NCBI RefSeq assembly: GCF_036884655.1
Contig: NC_088345.1
Location: 18,161,001 to 18,225,000 of the forward strand
Source of the DNA: Musa acuminata AAA Group
Taxonomy: Eukaryota > Streptophyta > Magnoliopsida > Zingiberales > Musaceae
Direction of reading: 5' to 3'
DNA: 64,000 bases
A model generated the notes under the pieces. It had not been told where the DNA came from. It ran no database searches and saw only the letters and a list, made by a program, of their open reading frames with translations. The position numbers and the translations under genes are program-made. How positions within the stretch are numbered: the first letter of the stretch is position 1; every line of letters starts with the position of its first letter. Shown in pieces: positions 10,574 to 23,301 of this stretch.

Positions 10574-12759
10574 TGCTTTTCATAATGCATTTTTCTTTTT
10601 TATTTTCTTAAAAATTGCATGTTTAATAATTTTATAATGAAAATAGAAAAAATTAGGAATCATGCTTATCATTCTAGTAATTTTGAAAATAATCATGAAA
10701 ATTGCTTGTTTATGATAAACAAAATGATTTTGATTAAAAATACATTATGAAATCATGCTATATGTGGTTGAGAAGTAATAATGTGTATCATGTTGATTTC
10801 CATTGTTATTTCTCGATTTTGAGTAAATGAAATCATGAATCTATTTATGTTATAAATTTTGTGAGCCATAAAAATGATTTTGATAATTTAAAATTGAAAT
10901 AAGTTTTATCAAAATCATGATCTTGATTTATCAAATTGAATGAATTGAAAATGAATGATGATTTTTCTCTTGAATGATTGTGACTTGTATTCCTTGTATT
11001 CATGATATGATTTTTATGCAATTCTTTGTACTCATGAAATATTTATCTCATCACCCAATTATTCCTTTTCAATACTCCTCAAGTGATGATATGAATGCAT
11101 GAGATATTCATGAATTTATTTTGATGTATGCAAATGAGAAGTTTCGATCATGCATGGTAGGATGCAATGTGACAAATTAATACCATGATGATTTGAAATA
11201 TTTATGATTTGGAATGATGCATATGCTTTTTATTATGATAATGTATGATGTGTATCATGAATGCTTAAAAAATTAATTAAATAAATGTTTATATCATGTT
11301 TGATGGTTTTACATATTATGCATGATAAGCTATAGTAATGAGTGAAACAATGATTGAAATAATATGAATGATGATTTGGAATCATGCATATAATAATGAG
11401 TTTATATGTTTTGAAAATGTGCATGTTTTAATTTGAAAATATAATGATGCACAAATGAGATTGATACTAACCTTTGTCATGATTTAAAAATTGATGTAAA
11501 GGGTTTTTCCCTTCTTTTTGACAATGACAAAAGGGGAGATAGCTAGCTTGCACAATTCAAGAAGAAAGCAAAAATTGCACTTCTCAAAAGAGAAGAAATT
11601 GCTATCTTGAACATCACCAAGAAGTGCTATCTTGCAAATCTCAAGACACACAAATGCAATCATGCAAAATTTGTAATTTTGCACATCATTAAAATTTATG
11701 ATGCTTTGGTGGTTATGCATGTTCTAAAATGTTATAAAATTCACTAGCTTCCATGATGTAGAACTTAGCTATATTGAACATCACCAAGGAATGCTATCTT
11801 GCCTGTCTCAAAAAGCAAAAAGTTAACTTGCACATCTAGCAAAACTTATATTTCAAGAAGCAAGAGTTGCTTTCTTGAACATCTCAAAATTGCTAGCTTG
11901 CAGGCCTTAAAATGTAGAAATTTTTTGCTAGCTTGTATATGGTAAACTTGCTATCATACTACCATGATGATGAGCATGCCTTATCTTCATGATTATATTT
12001 GAAAAACTATGGCAAAAATATGTTCGAATGATTAAACGTGTTAAAATTATTTTTCGGACTTTTTTGATTGAATGATCAAATCACTTGATTGCCATAATGA
12101 TTTTACACAATTACTTGCCATGATTACATGTTGGAAACTATGTGCTTGAATACAAAAATTTCTATGATAATAAGTATGTTTTACCTTCATAATTGTAATT
12201 GAATATCTCTAGTAAAACCCTGTCCGAATGTATGAAAGTGTCAAATTTCAGTTTCGAATTTTCTTGATCCTAACAATTGGATTTTCTTGATACATTATCC
12301 TCTTCCGAATTTAACAAGCATATGTCATATCAAGTTTAATTCACATCATTGATTTTTGACATATGGAATCATCTAGCAAATGCACTTATCATGTGAAAAA
12401 TATTTTTCGAGAAACATATTTGATGATTCCCTCTTATAAAAGGAAGATATTTTTACATACAAGGATTTGACTCACTTACATATCTTAATCCTTGCAAAAA
12501 TGAAGTGTGCTTTAATATCTTACCGATTTGAACTTCACATATGGCTTTCCTCCTTCATGTAAAAAGATAACAAATAAAAATGAAGAAGCAATAAAAGCTA
12601 TCTCCATGTCATGTTTTCCTCGAGATGTTTGCATTACTGGTATCCTATCACTCACTGTTGGAAAATGACATGAACCAACTTATGGCATCGCACTTATATT
12701 TAAAGTTTGCTTATATCATTCTCCTTGTTGTTGATGACAAAGGGGGAGAAATATATGAA

Positions 12760-12897
12760 TTGATATGTTTGCTATCACTAATGGTTGCTATCACTGATGC
12801 TGATATGTTTGCTATCACTAATGATGATATGGTTGCTATTACTGATGTTGATATGTTTGCTATCACTGATGTTGATATGGTTGCTATCACTGATGCT
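12760..12897 (+). repeat. 24-bp tandem repeat
   Basis: About five imperfect units of GATATGTTTGCTATCACTGA plus TGTT. It is responsible for the apparent open frame here (AITDVDMF-type repeats), which I do not consider a gene. Confidence 0.85.
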
Positions 12898-12904
12898 ATG
12901 ATTA

Positions 12905-13007
12905 GGCCATACTTGCATCACCAAGAAATATATGATTGCTATCATTGCTATAATTAGGCCATACTTGCATCACCAAGTAATATATGATTGCTATCATTGC
13001 TATATGC
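12905..13007 (+). repeat. 52-bp tandem duplication
   Basis: Two copies of a unit with TTAGGCCATACTTGCATCAC and GATTGCTATCATTGCTAT, nearly identical and adjacent. Confidence 0.88.
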
Positions 13008-13719
13008 CCTGTATCAAGATATTAAACAAAAATTTGCATCGTACGAGCTGATATCTTACCATGTGATGCAATGCTACACTTGCTAAAATATTTGAAATGT
13101 GTACATCATGAAATGATATCAAAATCTTGCTTCACAGCTTTACATGTCAATATCATGCAATATGATGAAATGCTACAATTGATAAACACTTGAAATAGTT
13201 GCGTTACGATATCAAAAGCTAACACGGCAAAGGAAGCAAAAATTTGCTACCTTACAACTTGCATATTTCAAGAAGCAAGAGTTGCCTTCTTGAATATCTC
13301 TAAACTGCTAGCTTGCAAGTTTTAAAATGTTGTAACATTGCTAGCTTGCATGTGCTAATCTTGTATGCCGTAAAACTTGCATATCTAAAACTTGATAGCT
13401 TGAATGTTCTAAGCATGATGTAACATTTGCTAAATTTTCTAGCTTCAAACTTGCATGATGGTAACAATAGATATTATGTTTTTCATGCAATGAGTTAAAC
13501 TTACATCACAAACACTTGATTGTGGTACTTCTCCTTTTTGTTGATGACAAAGGGGGAGAAGTATGTTGATGACATGACATGTTATGCATAAGTTTATGAT
13601 GACATGTTGCTTGGATTTTTGAATCCAAGAGTTTCTATAAATATGGCATATTGATAGGGGGAGTTTGTTTAAACTCCGGGAGTTAAGTTTAACTCCGTCA
13701 TTAAGTAGTTGTCATCATC

Positions 13720-13733
13720 AAAAAGGGGGAGAT
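13720..13733 (+). other. E2 polypurine tract
   Basis: AAAAAGGGGGAGAT immediately before the 3' LTR. Confidence 0.88.
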
Positions 13734-15944
13734 TGTTGAATCTCGTATTTTGATGATGAAACTACTTGATATATGTTTATGATTTAATCTGCGTCTTGAG
13801 TGACGCAGGGTGCTTCGATCAGGATGAGACAATTAAAGCAAGAACATCATGTTGTGTCGGAGGAACATGTCAGAAGATTGGACGTCGGGCCGGTGGATCG
13901 GTCGACGTATCGACAGAAGGCTTCGGGCTGTAGACTCGGGCATCGGGCCAAGAAGAGCGGGTATTGTGCCAAGGATATCGGAGTTGCGGAGTCAACTGGC
14001 CGATTGGGCAATAGGCTACAGGAAAGGACGATGCGCCGAAGAATCGGACGAAGCGTCGAGGGACCAATGACATGCCGGACAACTTGGTTAATTGCTTAGG
14101 ATTAATTATCTCGATCAAAGTTTTTGTTTTGAGTGTGCAGGATTGACTACGATGAAAGTAAGAGATGCAGCAGGAGTTGTGCCAGAGTCATTACAATGAT
14201 CACGTTGGGAGTTCGAGAGCTCGACGGAAGTTCGGACAATCGTCGGAGGTTCTACGGGAACAAATCCGAGAAGTCCAGAAGCTTGCCAAAGGAGCTCGTC
14301 GGAACTTGCCAAGTGGATCATCGTAGTCCAGGAGTTTGCCGGAAGTCCGCAGGAGTATCACCGAGGGTTCATCGGATGATCGACGGAAGTTCGCCGGAAA
14401 CTCGCCGGAAGAAGCGAGTGACGCACCGAAGCAAGCTGCAAAATATGTCTTAGGAAATAATCGTAGTTAGCACTTTGATTAAGTTAGAAATGGGAGGTGA
14501 TCCCATTAGCTTAATCCTGGGGCAATTAGGCCCCTGAAGAACTCAAATTGGGTCGAATGGTTCAACCCATTTGGACCCAGGTTGCTGTGGGAGGTGCAAC
14601 CGCCCAGGCAGGGAGGTAGCACCGCCCAGGCTATGTCTCCCAGCGAGACTGGGCGGTGCAACCGCCCCAACCAAGAGGTGCAACCGCCCAGGGCTCAGTC
14701 TCCGAGCGAGACTGGGCGGTGCAACCTCCTCTGTCAGGAGGTAGCACCGCCAGAGCTCAAGTTTCGAGCTCTGCCAAGCGGTGCAACCTCTCTAGTCAGG
14801 CGGTGCAACTGCCTGAGCTCGGTCTTCGAGCTCTAGTAGAGAGGTGCAACCGCCCCTAACAGAGGTGGCACCGCCCAGAGGCTCAGTCTTCGAGCTCTAC
14901 CAGGCGGTGCAACAGCCCCAGTCAGGAGGTGCAACCGCCTGATCTTGGAATTCCGGGATTTGATCGTTTTGAGCTCCAAATTTAAACTGGGTTGGGGCCT
15001 ATAAATACCCCACCCATTCAGCACTAAAAGCACAGCACATACACTCGAAATCTTGCTGTCTTTCTGTGTTTCTTAGAGCTCAAAACTACTAGTTCTCCTC
15101 CTTCTATTCTTCAAGTTTGAATTGTAAAGAGAGGAGAGAAAACTTCTCTAAGGGTTGTCTCCTAAGCCCGTAAAAAGGAGTAAATCTATAAGAGGGTGGT
15201 TGGCCTTCGCCTATTGAAGGAAGGCTTCTAGTTGACGTCGGTGACCTCGTCGGTGGAGGAAGCCAAAAGTGGAGTAGGTCAAGACTGACCGAACCACACT
15301 AAATCTCTGGTTTGCTTTTATTTTGAGCACTTTATCATTACTGCAAACCTCCTACATAGCTACTGCTCTTTGCGCTTTTACGAACAAGTTTCTAAGTTCT
15401 GATCTTTCCGAATCTACATTCAGACGTAAATCGATGTTTTCGTACGATCTTTACATTGCAGTTTACACTTACTTTTTGATTCCATTTATAACTGTAAACT
15501 GCCTTCTGCGCTTTTACGAACGAGTGTCTAAGTTCAGATCTTTCCGAATCTGCGTTTAGACGTAAACTACGTTTTGACGTAAAACTGTGTTTAGACGCAA
15601 ACTGCACTTAGACGCAATCCGCGCTTAGACACAACCTGCGCTTAGACGCAATCTGAGCTTAGACGCAAACTGCGCTTAGATGCAAACTACGCTTAGATGC
15701 AATCTGCATTTAGATGCAAACTGCATTTAGACGCAAACTGCATTTAGACGCAAACTGCGTAAACTGCGCTTAGATGCAAACTCTGTTTAGACGTAAACTG
15801 CACTTAATCATAAGTAATCTTAGAATCGGCTTTTGCATCAAAATAGTTTTTATCGAACGAACGCAGCTTTTGTTTTTAATCGCTGAAAGATTTCCGCTGC
15901 ACTAATTCACCCCCCCCCCCCTCTTAGTGCTCTCGATCCTAACA
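13734..15944 (+). repeat. E2 3' LTR (complete, 2211 bp)
   Basis: TGTTGAATCTCGTATTTTG start, CCTAACA end. It has CGCCGGAAG repeats (about 14210-14420), a GGTGCAACCGCC/GAGCTC palindrome cluster (14586-14950), TATA box 15000-15007 and a degenerate GACGCAAACTGC array (about 15550-15800). It is the same subfamily as solo LTR S2 (41036-43573). Confidence 0.93.
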
Positions 15945-18552
15945 AAATTATGTTGATTTTAAAATTTGTGTTCAATAAAATCATTTCGATAAAGCCCATA
16001 TCGAAAAGTAATGAAAGTAATGACTTAAAATAAATGTAAAGTGAAGTGAGCAGCTAAGTAATGAAAGTAAGTAGTAAGGAAATAACACACCAGATTTATA
16101 GTGGTTTGGTTATTGTAACCTATGTCCACTTCTGATTCCTCCTCTATCAAGGTCACCGGCATCTACTAATGGTCTTCCTTCAATAGGTGAAGACCAACTA
16201 CCTTCTTACAAATATTTCTCCTTTTCACGGGTTTAGGAGACAACCCTTACAAGCCTCACACCTCTTCTCGAATGATTACAAAGTTGAAGAAAGAGGACTC
16301 TTAGCACTTTTACAACCCTTTTACACCCCAACACTTAAAGATTTTTTTACACTTTGTTGCTACTTTGTTACCCTTTCATGCAGAAAGGACTGGGATATTT
16401 ATAGGCCCCCAAAGGTTTTAGAATTAGAGCCAAAATTGTCTCATCCCTGATTTTTGGGGTATTGGTGATACCATCACCATTATTGGGTCGTACTATCACT
16501 TGACACTCTAGCACTAAGCGGTATCACTACCCAATCTGGTGATACTGCTGCTTGACAGAGCCTCAGAGATTGGGCTCTGGTGGTACCACTACTTGGCAGC
16601 ATTAACTACCAACAATACCACCACCCAGTTTGGACGATACCATTACCTAGACCACTTAGGAGGGTGAGCCTAAGGCAGTTCCACCACCCACCCTAGTGTT
16701 GAATCTCGAATTTTGATGATGAAGTCAATTGTAATTTGTGTGGTCTAATTTATATATTGAGAAAAGTGTGCATGATTAACTATGATAGCAGTAAGACATA
16801 AAGTAGGTGTTGTGCCGGAGTCAAGATTGATATCTCATTGAGAGTTCGAGAGTTCATCGAAAATCCGAACATTCATTGGAAGTTCTATCGAAACCAACCA
16901 AGAAGTCTAGGAGCTTGCCAAAGAAGCTCATCAGAACTCGTCAAGAAGATCGTCGTATAGTCCAGGAGCTTACCGGGAGTCCGTCGGAACATTGCTGAGA
17001 GTTTATCGGATGTTCGCCGGAAGGACACCAAAAGAGCAATTGACACACCGGAATAAGAAGCGTCTTAGTTATCATAGTTAGAGTGTAAATTAAGTTAGGA
17101 TTGAGAGGTAATCCCACTAACTTAAGTAGGGGCCAATCGGGCCCTTAATAGGGCTGAATTGAGCCGAATTGATCAGCTAATTCAGCCCTTGAAAAGATGG
17201 CCGGCGGTGGCACCGCTTGGAAGGCAATGCCCCAAGATATTTGGGCAGTGGTATCACCCAAACTAAGTGGTGGTATTGTCGGTAATGAATGCTGCCAATG
17301 GTGGTACCGCCTTTGTCCAACGGTGGTACCACCCCTGTCCAACGGTGGTACCGCCCAATGTCAGATCAGTGGTAGTAGTACCACCCAGTAACGGTGATGG
17401 TACCACCAGTACCCTAGATTTTAGGGATGTGACACTTTTTAGCTTCAATTTTAAAGCCATTGGGGTCTATAAAAATCCCACCCTTTTCTACATGGAAGGG
17501 CATGAAAGTGTTGGCTTAATATTGAATTCTTGAGTCATAAAAGTATTGTAAAAGTTAGAGTTCTCCTCCTTCATCTCTTAGCCTTGTAACAATCCAAGAA
17601 AGAGGAGTGAGACTTGTAAGGGTTATCTCCTAAACCCGGGAAAAGGAGAAAGCACTGTAAAGAGGTGTTCGGTCGTCACCTACTGAAGGAAGGCCTTTAG
17701 TGGACGCTGGTGACCTCATCGGAGGAGGAATTCGAAAGTAGATGTAGGTCACATTGACTGAACCACTCTAAATTCTGGTTTGCTTTTCATTTGTGCAATT
17801 TACATTACTGCAAACCTCCTTAATCTTCTCTTGCACTTTTATGAAAGCTTTCAAGTTCAACTTCTCTCCAAAACAGATTGAATCGAAACCATTTTCGTTG
17901 GAATCAATTTTAATCGAAACGAATATTTTTTTGAAATCGTGAAAGTTTTTCGCTACACTAATTTACCCCCTCTTAGTGCCACTCTTGATCCTAACACCTA
18001 GGCGGTGCCACCGCTTGGCATGGCTCTAAGTGCTTGAGTGGGTCTTCCATCCTACCCAACTTAGCCCTAAACCGAGCCTAGTTGGCCCCTAACTGAGTTA
18101 GTGGGATTAACACCCAATCATAACTCAATTTATGTTCTAACTACTATAATTAAGGCATTAATTAATCAATCTTTGTCCGGTATGCTAATTGTTCTTCCGA
18201 CATAGTCTCGACGGACTTCTAGTGAACTCTTAGCATGCTTTTAGCGAACTCCTTACGAACTCTTAGCAAGCTCCTGACGAACTCTCGGTGAACTCCCGAC
18301 GAACTCTCAATGAACTCTTGACAAACTCTCGGTGAGCTCCCGATAAACTATTGGTGAGCTTCCGATGAACCCTCGGTGAGCTTCCGGCACATTGTCTGAA
18401 TCTTCGATGCATCGTCCGATCTTTGACTCGGCCCCAACATCTGTTTTATACCTTATTTATTATCGTAGTTAATCCTACAACACTCTTCTCAACATATGGA
18501 TTAGATCAATAATTTATGAATTGATTTCATCATCAAAATCTGAGATTCAACA
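15945..18552 (-). repeat. R1: reverse-strand Sirevirus LTR, split by S1
   Basis: Reverse orientation: the start TGTTGAATCTCAG reads leftward from 18552. The part 17997-18552 joins 15945-16696 once S1 is removed. A reverse TATA box lies at 16396-16403, and the leader includes the reverse of AGGTTACAATAACCAAACCAC (near 16100). Its outer end, about 50 bp short of complete, is beyond E2 and off the window. Whether R1 is solo or part of an element cannot be seen. Its palindromes are of the GGTACCACC type. Confidence 0.82.
16697..17996 (+). mobile_element. S1: solo Sirevirus LTR, TSD CCTAG
   Basis: Complete LTR of 1300 bp (TGTTGAATCTCG...CCTAACA) with no internal sequence attached. The 5-bp target duplication CCTAG is at 16692-16696 and 17997-18001. 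A solo LTR is the expected product of recombination between two LTRs. TATAAAAA at 17468-17475. Its palindromes are GGTGGTACCACC/GGCGGTACCGCC types (17200-17400). Confidence 0.95.
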
Positions 18553-19448
18553 TGAAGTAGTCTAGGTTGTAATTGAGTTGGTTTTGAATATAATTAGGCC
18601 AACTTAATTAGGGGCCCATTGGCCCTGATTTAGGGCTAATTTAGGCCCATTTGGAGGCCCATTCAGTGACCCAAAAGTTGGGTCAAGCGATAGCATTACC
18701 AAACTAGGCGATGGAATCGCCAAAGGCTTAGTCTTTGAGAGCCTAGCCTCTAAGGCTATCAAGCGGTGGTACTGCTAGACTAGGCGGTGGTACCGCCCAA
18801 ACATAGTGCTCCAGACTATGTCAAGCGGTGGTACCGCCTAGTGTTAGTCTGTAGGTGATGGTACTACCCAATACTAGCGGTGGTATTGCTAGTACCTTAA
18901 AAACCCAAGATTAGATCGTTTTGACTCTAAACTTGAATCCATTTGGGGCCTATAAATATCCTACTCATCCTTACTCAGTTTACACAAGAACTGAGAATAA
19001 ATTTGTAAGAAGATGCTATTGTGATCTTATGAGAATTCTCCTCCTCTTTTCAAAGTTAGATTTTTGTTTAAGGGAGGGGTGAGTGACTTGTAAAGGTTAT
19101 CTTCTAAACATGTGAAAAGGAGAAAAGGATTGTAAGAGGGTAGTTGATTTTTGTCCGTTAAAAGAACAGTAATGGAAGCCAATAGCCTCAAGTGAAGAGG
19201 AATCAGGAGTGGACGTAGGTCATGATGACCGAACCACTATAAATTGGTTTACATTTATTTTATAATTTTCATTCTTATTATAAATTGATTTACTTATTTA
19301 CTACATTTACGAATGCTTTCAAGTTAAATGTCTTTCCGATATGGACTTTATTGAAATGGTTTTTTTATAAATCATTGAAGTTTTTTGTAAGCATTAATTC
19401 ACCCCCCCCCCCCCCTCCTCCCCTCTTAGTGCTGATATGATCTTGACA
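18553..19448 (+). repeat. E3 5' LTR, right part
   Basis: Carries AATTAGGGGCCCATTGG, GGTGGTACCGCC palindromes (18770-18890), TATA box 18951-18958, leader with GACCGAACCACTATAAAT and a C-run before CTCTTAGTGCTG. It ends TCTTGACA, a degraded form of CCTAACA. The following primer site reads TTATTATCAGAGTC, mutated. Confidence 0.83.
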
Positions 19449-19498
19449 GTTATTATCAGAGTCAAGGTTTTTCTTGTTTAGTTTAACACCCAAGAAAA

Positions 19499-20450
19499 AT
19501 GACTTTTATCAGCAATCAAGAGGGTCTTTCTATCACTCGTCCTCCTATGTTTAATGAAACGGACTATATATATTACAAAACTAGAATGAGAATTTTCTTG
19601 CTTTCTATGGATTTCGATTTATGGAACATTGTTGAAAGAGGTTTTGAAAAGTTTTTCAAACCAATGAACGAATGGAATGATTTGAAGAAGACTTTCTCTT
19701 TCGATGCTAAAGCGATGAACGCTTTGTTTTGTGCTTTGGATAAAAGTGAGTTTAATTATATTTTGACTTGTGAAACTATACGTGACATTTGACACAATCT
19801 TGAAATTATACATGAAGGCACAAGTAGAGTTAAACAATAAAAAATTAATCTTTTGATGCATAGTTTTGACTTGTTTCGAATGAAACTAAGCAAAACCATT
19901 GGAGACATATACACCTGTTTTACGGATATCATCAATAGTTTGAAAGTACTTGTTAAAAGTTTTTCTAATTTTGAACTTGTTAACAAAATACTAAGATCCC
20001 TTCTAAAAAATTAGGATCTGAAAGTGATGACAATACAAGAGACAAAAGACTTGAACAAATTTTCTCCTGAAAAGCTTATTGGGTCTTTAATGACCTATGA
20101 AATTACTTATATTGAATATGATAAATATGAGAACAACCTTCCAAAGAATAAAAAGAATTTGGCACTGAGAACAAAAGAAGACAACTTGAGCAAAAGCATG
20201 ATATAGAACTTTTGACAAAAAAATTTAAAAAAATCATAAAAAAAATTAATTCTAAAAATAAACTTAAAAATGACATAAGAACCGACTATAAATTATCAAA
20301 GATGCTATTAAAGAAGAAGAAAATACTCAATGTGACATGGGACGAAACGAGTATTCGAAGACAAGGAGCAAACCAACAAAGATGAGGTGGCGAACTAGGT
20401 GGCTTTCGATAATGAGATAAGTGACTCAACCAAAACCCTTTTACTTTACT
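19499..20450 (+). pseudogene. gag: E3 Gag remnant
   Basis: Starts ATGACTTTTATCAGC. It shows ITRPPMFNETDYIYYKTRM and [14 protein letters not shown], so it is clearly the same Gag. It is broken by TGA at a Trp position (DI-Trp-H) near 19790, TAA near 19838, TAG at a Trp position near 20012, and further changes after 20206. The LPKNKKNLALRT region is present; no clear zinc knuckle follows. It is non-functional. Confidence 0.85.
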
Positions 20451-21942
20451 ATAAAATTACTTGATGCATTTCATGAGTTATTTTTAAATTATTAAGAAAT
20501 ATAAAATATAAAAAAAAAAGGATCATGCTTCTCTTTCTAGTGATTTTAAAAAAATTTAAAAAAAATGAGCATGACAATTGCATATTAACTCTTTGCACTA
20601 AGTATAAAGAGTTAGATTCACTTTAAAAAGAAAATTGTATTACTACAACAAACAATAATAAAGGAAAGATCATGATTGAAACTTGATGATTTTTTTTATA
20701 ATAAATATTTTGATTGAAGATGGTTTATGGTTACACAAACAATAATCTATTGATCTTGATGATTTCTGTATTGCTTTTTTATTTTAAATGATGAAGCAAT
20801 GCTTTTGTATAGAATCAATGTACATTGAAACTAAAGAATTTTAGCTATTTTTAATCTCATAGGAATCAATGTACATTGTTTTCAATGGATTTTCCAAATG
20901 TAAGAAAAGTGATTTTGATGATGAGTTTGGAGTTGACAAATTGAATTTGAATGAGATTTTTCCAACCAAATCATGAACTTTCTTTTGATTTCTCTACTTG
21001 AGGTATCTTTTATGAGAATCAAAATCTTTTCTATCTTTGATGATTTTTTCTTACCATTTACTAAAGAAGAGACTTATGTAAACAAACTATGACCTTGATA
21101 TTTATGAATTGAGATTTATTTTTTATAAATCATGATCTTGATGACTTGAGTTTTCTTATGCATGAATCAAGTTCTCCTATGTTTCTTTTGATTTCTTGGA
21201 ATTATAACTTCAAATTTTCTATGAATTAAGATTTTTCATTAATTGTTCTTCTAGGGTTCTTTTTGGTATTTGCTAAAGAAGAGATAAACCATGATACATC
21301 AATAGACTTCTTAATGTTTATAACTTGAATTTTATTAAATATAATTTTTTTGTATTTATGATTTGTATATCTCATGATATGATTGAATCATTGATGTAAA
21401 AAAGGGATTTTGCACTATTATACTCTTCCCTTCTTTGTGATAATGACAAAGGGGGAGAAGGTCTTGCTAGCTTGTACATCTCAAAAGAGAAAGAATTTGC
21501 TAACTTGCACATCTTAAGAGTAGCAAAAATGGTTAAACTTATACATCTCAAGAAAGGCAAAATTACTAGCTTGCAAAGAAAGACAAAACTTACTAGCTTG
21601 CACTTCTCAAAAGAGAAGAAAAAATTTGCTAGCTTGCATATCTCAAGAATAGCAAAAATTGCTAACTTGCACAACTCAAAATTGTTACTAGCTTGCATGT
21701 TTCAAAATCTTGCTAGTTGCACTTTCTCATTTTTGTTGATAACAAAGGGGGAGAAGTTATGATGATGATCATGCATGGTATGATGAAATTTTATATTTTA
21801 AAATTATTATGATATTTTGAAATTATACATACAATGATGAAATACTCATGAAATCATATGTTCTATAAATATGGCATATTGACATGGGGAGTTTAGTTAA
21901 ACTCCATCATTAATTTATTGTCATCATTAAAAAGAGAGAGAT
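20451..21942 (+). other. E3 AT-rich non-coding interior
   Basis: No gene. GCTAGCTTGCA-type array at 21465-21715 with AAAGAGAAG spacers, PPT-like TGACAAAGGGGGAGAAG at 21444 and AACAAAGGGGGAGAAG at 21741, and the terminal tract AAAAAGAGAGAGAT at 21929-21942. The arrays produce a spurious open frame at 21472-21762. Confidence 0.75.
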
Positions 21943-22097
21943 TATTGAATCTCATATTTTGATAATGAAATCAATTGATAAAGTTATGATCTAATGTGTG
22001 TTTAAGTGATGTAGGACTAGCTTCAATTAGGGAAAGACAAATCGATTAAAGTAGTAGAATCAAAGATTGGGTCAGAATGGAACATGTCAGAAGATTG
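21943..22097 (+). repeat. E3 3' LTR, first 155 bp
   Basis: TATTGAATCTCATATTTTGATAATG start, then homologous to the E5 LTR up to ATGTCAGAAGATTG. It is cut there by the reverse LTR of E4. Confidence 0.83.
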
Positions 22098-23301
22098 TGT
22101 TATGACCGTGATGGCACTAAGAGGGGGGGGGGGGCGAATGAATTAATGCTTTTGTAAAACTTACATCGATTCGGAAACTTCGTTCAATAAAGCTATATCG
22201 AAAATATGTTTAACTTAAAAACGTACAAAAGCATAATGAGCATAGTGAGAGTAAAAAATCAGTTGGCAATGTAAATGAAAAGCATAAAGTAAATACAAAC
22301 TAGATTTTATAGTGGTTTAGTCATCTCAACCTACATCAACTCCCGATTCCTCTTCACTTGAGGCCACTAGCTTTTACTACCAATCTTCTTTTAACGGACG
22401 AAGATCAACTACCCTTACAACACTTTTTTCTCTTCACAAGCTCAGAATAGAACATATACACCTCTCTTTTAGACCTCACTCATCCCTTAGAAAACTTCTA
22501 ACTCTAGGAGGAAGAGACTCTAAATCCTAAAAGAGTTTTCAATTTTTCTTAAGTATTCTTTCTCCCTTTCTACTTAATTTTGTGCTCTTTCAAGCATAAA
22601 TAGCTGGAGTATTTATAGATCCCAAATGACTTTAAAAATAGAGCTAAAAAAGATCTCATCCCGGGTTTTCCGGGTCATGGTGGTACCACCGCCTGCAATA
22701 CTAACACTGGGTAGAACCTCCACCCAACCTGGTGGTACCATTGCTTGAAAACTTGAAAAAGTGTGCTCTTAAACTTTTCAGCTTATTGATGGTTCTACCT
22801 AATCTTGGGTAATTGAATGAGTCTTTCATTTTGCCCAAAACAATCCAAACTCAAGCCCAATGGGCTCCTAATTAAGTTGGCATGGTTATACCTAAAATTA
22901 ACTTAATTATCACTTAATTATGACTAATTAAGACAACCAATTATAAGACTAGAATTTTATGTTGTTTGGCATGTCATTGGTTCATCCGACGTGTCATTCT
23001 TTCCTTTGACATATTGCTTAATCGGCATGTTGACCTCCTATAACTTTCGATCTCTTTGGTACAACGTCCGATCCTTCGGCCTGATGCCCAAACTCACAGC
23101 ATGAAGTCCTTCTACTAGCACATCAACTAATTCTCCGATCGACATCCAATCTTCTGACATGTTCAATTCAATCTAACATCTGATTCGTCCTACTTTAATC
23201 GATTTATCTTTTCTGATCGAAGTTAGTCCTGTGTCACTCAAAATGCAGATTAGATAGTAAACTCATCAATTGATTTCATCATCAAAATCTGAGATTCAAT
23301 A
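22098..23301 (-). repeat. E4 LTR, reverse strand (1204 bp)
   Basis: Left edge TGTTATGACCG is the reverse of a degraded CGGTCATAACA end, followed by the reversed C-run (12 G). Right edge ...GAGATTCAATA is the reverse of TATTGAATCTC. Reverse TATA box 22610-22617. It is followed on the right by a reversed purine tract (ATCTCTTCCTTTT), so this is the 3' LTR of a minus-strand element. Confidence 0.87.

Larger units (their letters stand above)
10574..13733 (+). other. E2 AT-rich non-coding interior
   Basis: No gene seen. It is full of ATGAT/TGATGA-type words. GCTAGCTTGCA-like motifs with TCTCAAGAAGCAAAA spacers occur at 11540-11960 and 13220-13470. PPT-like purine blocks lie at about 11529, 12736 and 13546. 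A TACTTCTCC ... GGAGAAGTA hairpin surrounds the last one. Small tandem repeats lie at 12760-13006. GATCCTAACAATTGG near 12271 resembles an LTR/primer-site junction but has no LTR around it. Confidence 0.75.
9188..15944 (+). mobile_element. E2: gag-only Sirevirus derivative
   Basis: Order: 5' LTR with a large internal deletion, primer site, short gag with one stop, about 3.2 kb non-coding filler, purine tract, full 3' LTR (2211 bp). No protease, integrase or RT is present in any frame. Compared with E1 it is a non-autonomous, TR-GAG-like form. E1 is inserted near base 11-16 of its 5' LTR. E2 itself lies inside the reverse LTR R1, since sequence after 15944 is R1 interior. Confidence 0.88.
18553..22097 (+). 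mobile_element. E3: decayed gag-only Sirevirus copy
   Basis: 5' LTR fragment, mutated primer site, broken gag, AT-rich filler, purine tract and truncated 3' LTR. No pol remains. R1 interrupts the 5' LTR on the left and E4 cuts the 3' LTR at 22097. It is the oldest layer of the left stack by position. Confidence 0.8.

Noticed and set aside
21472..21762. 97-residue open frame in E3 filler
   Set aside because: Produced by the GCTAGCTTGCA/AAAGAGAAG array; equivalents in other copies are broken.
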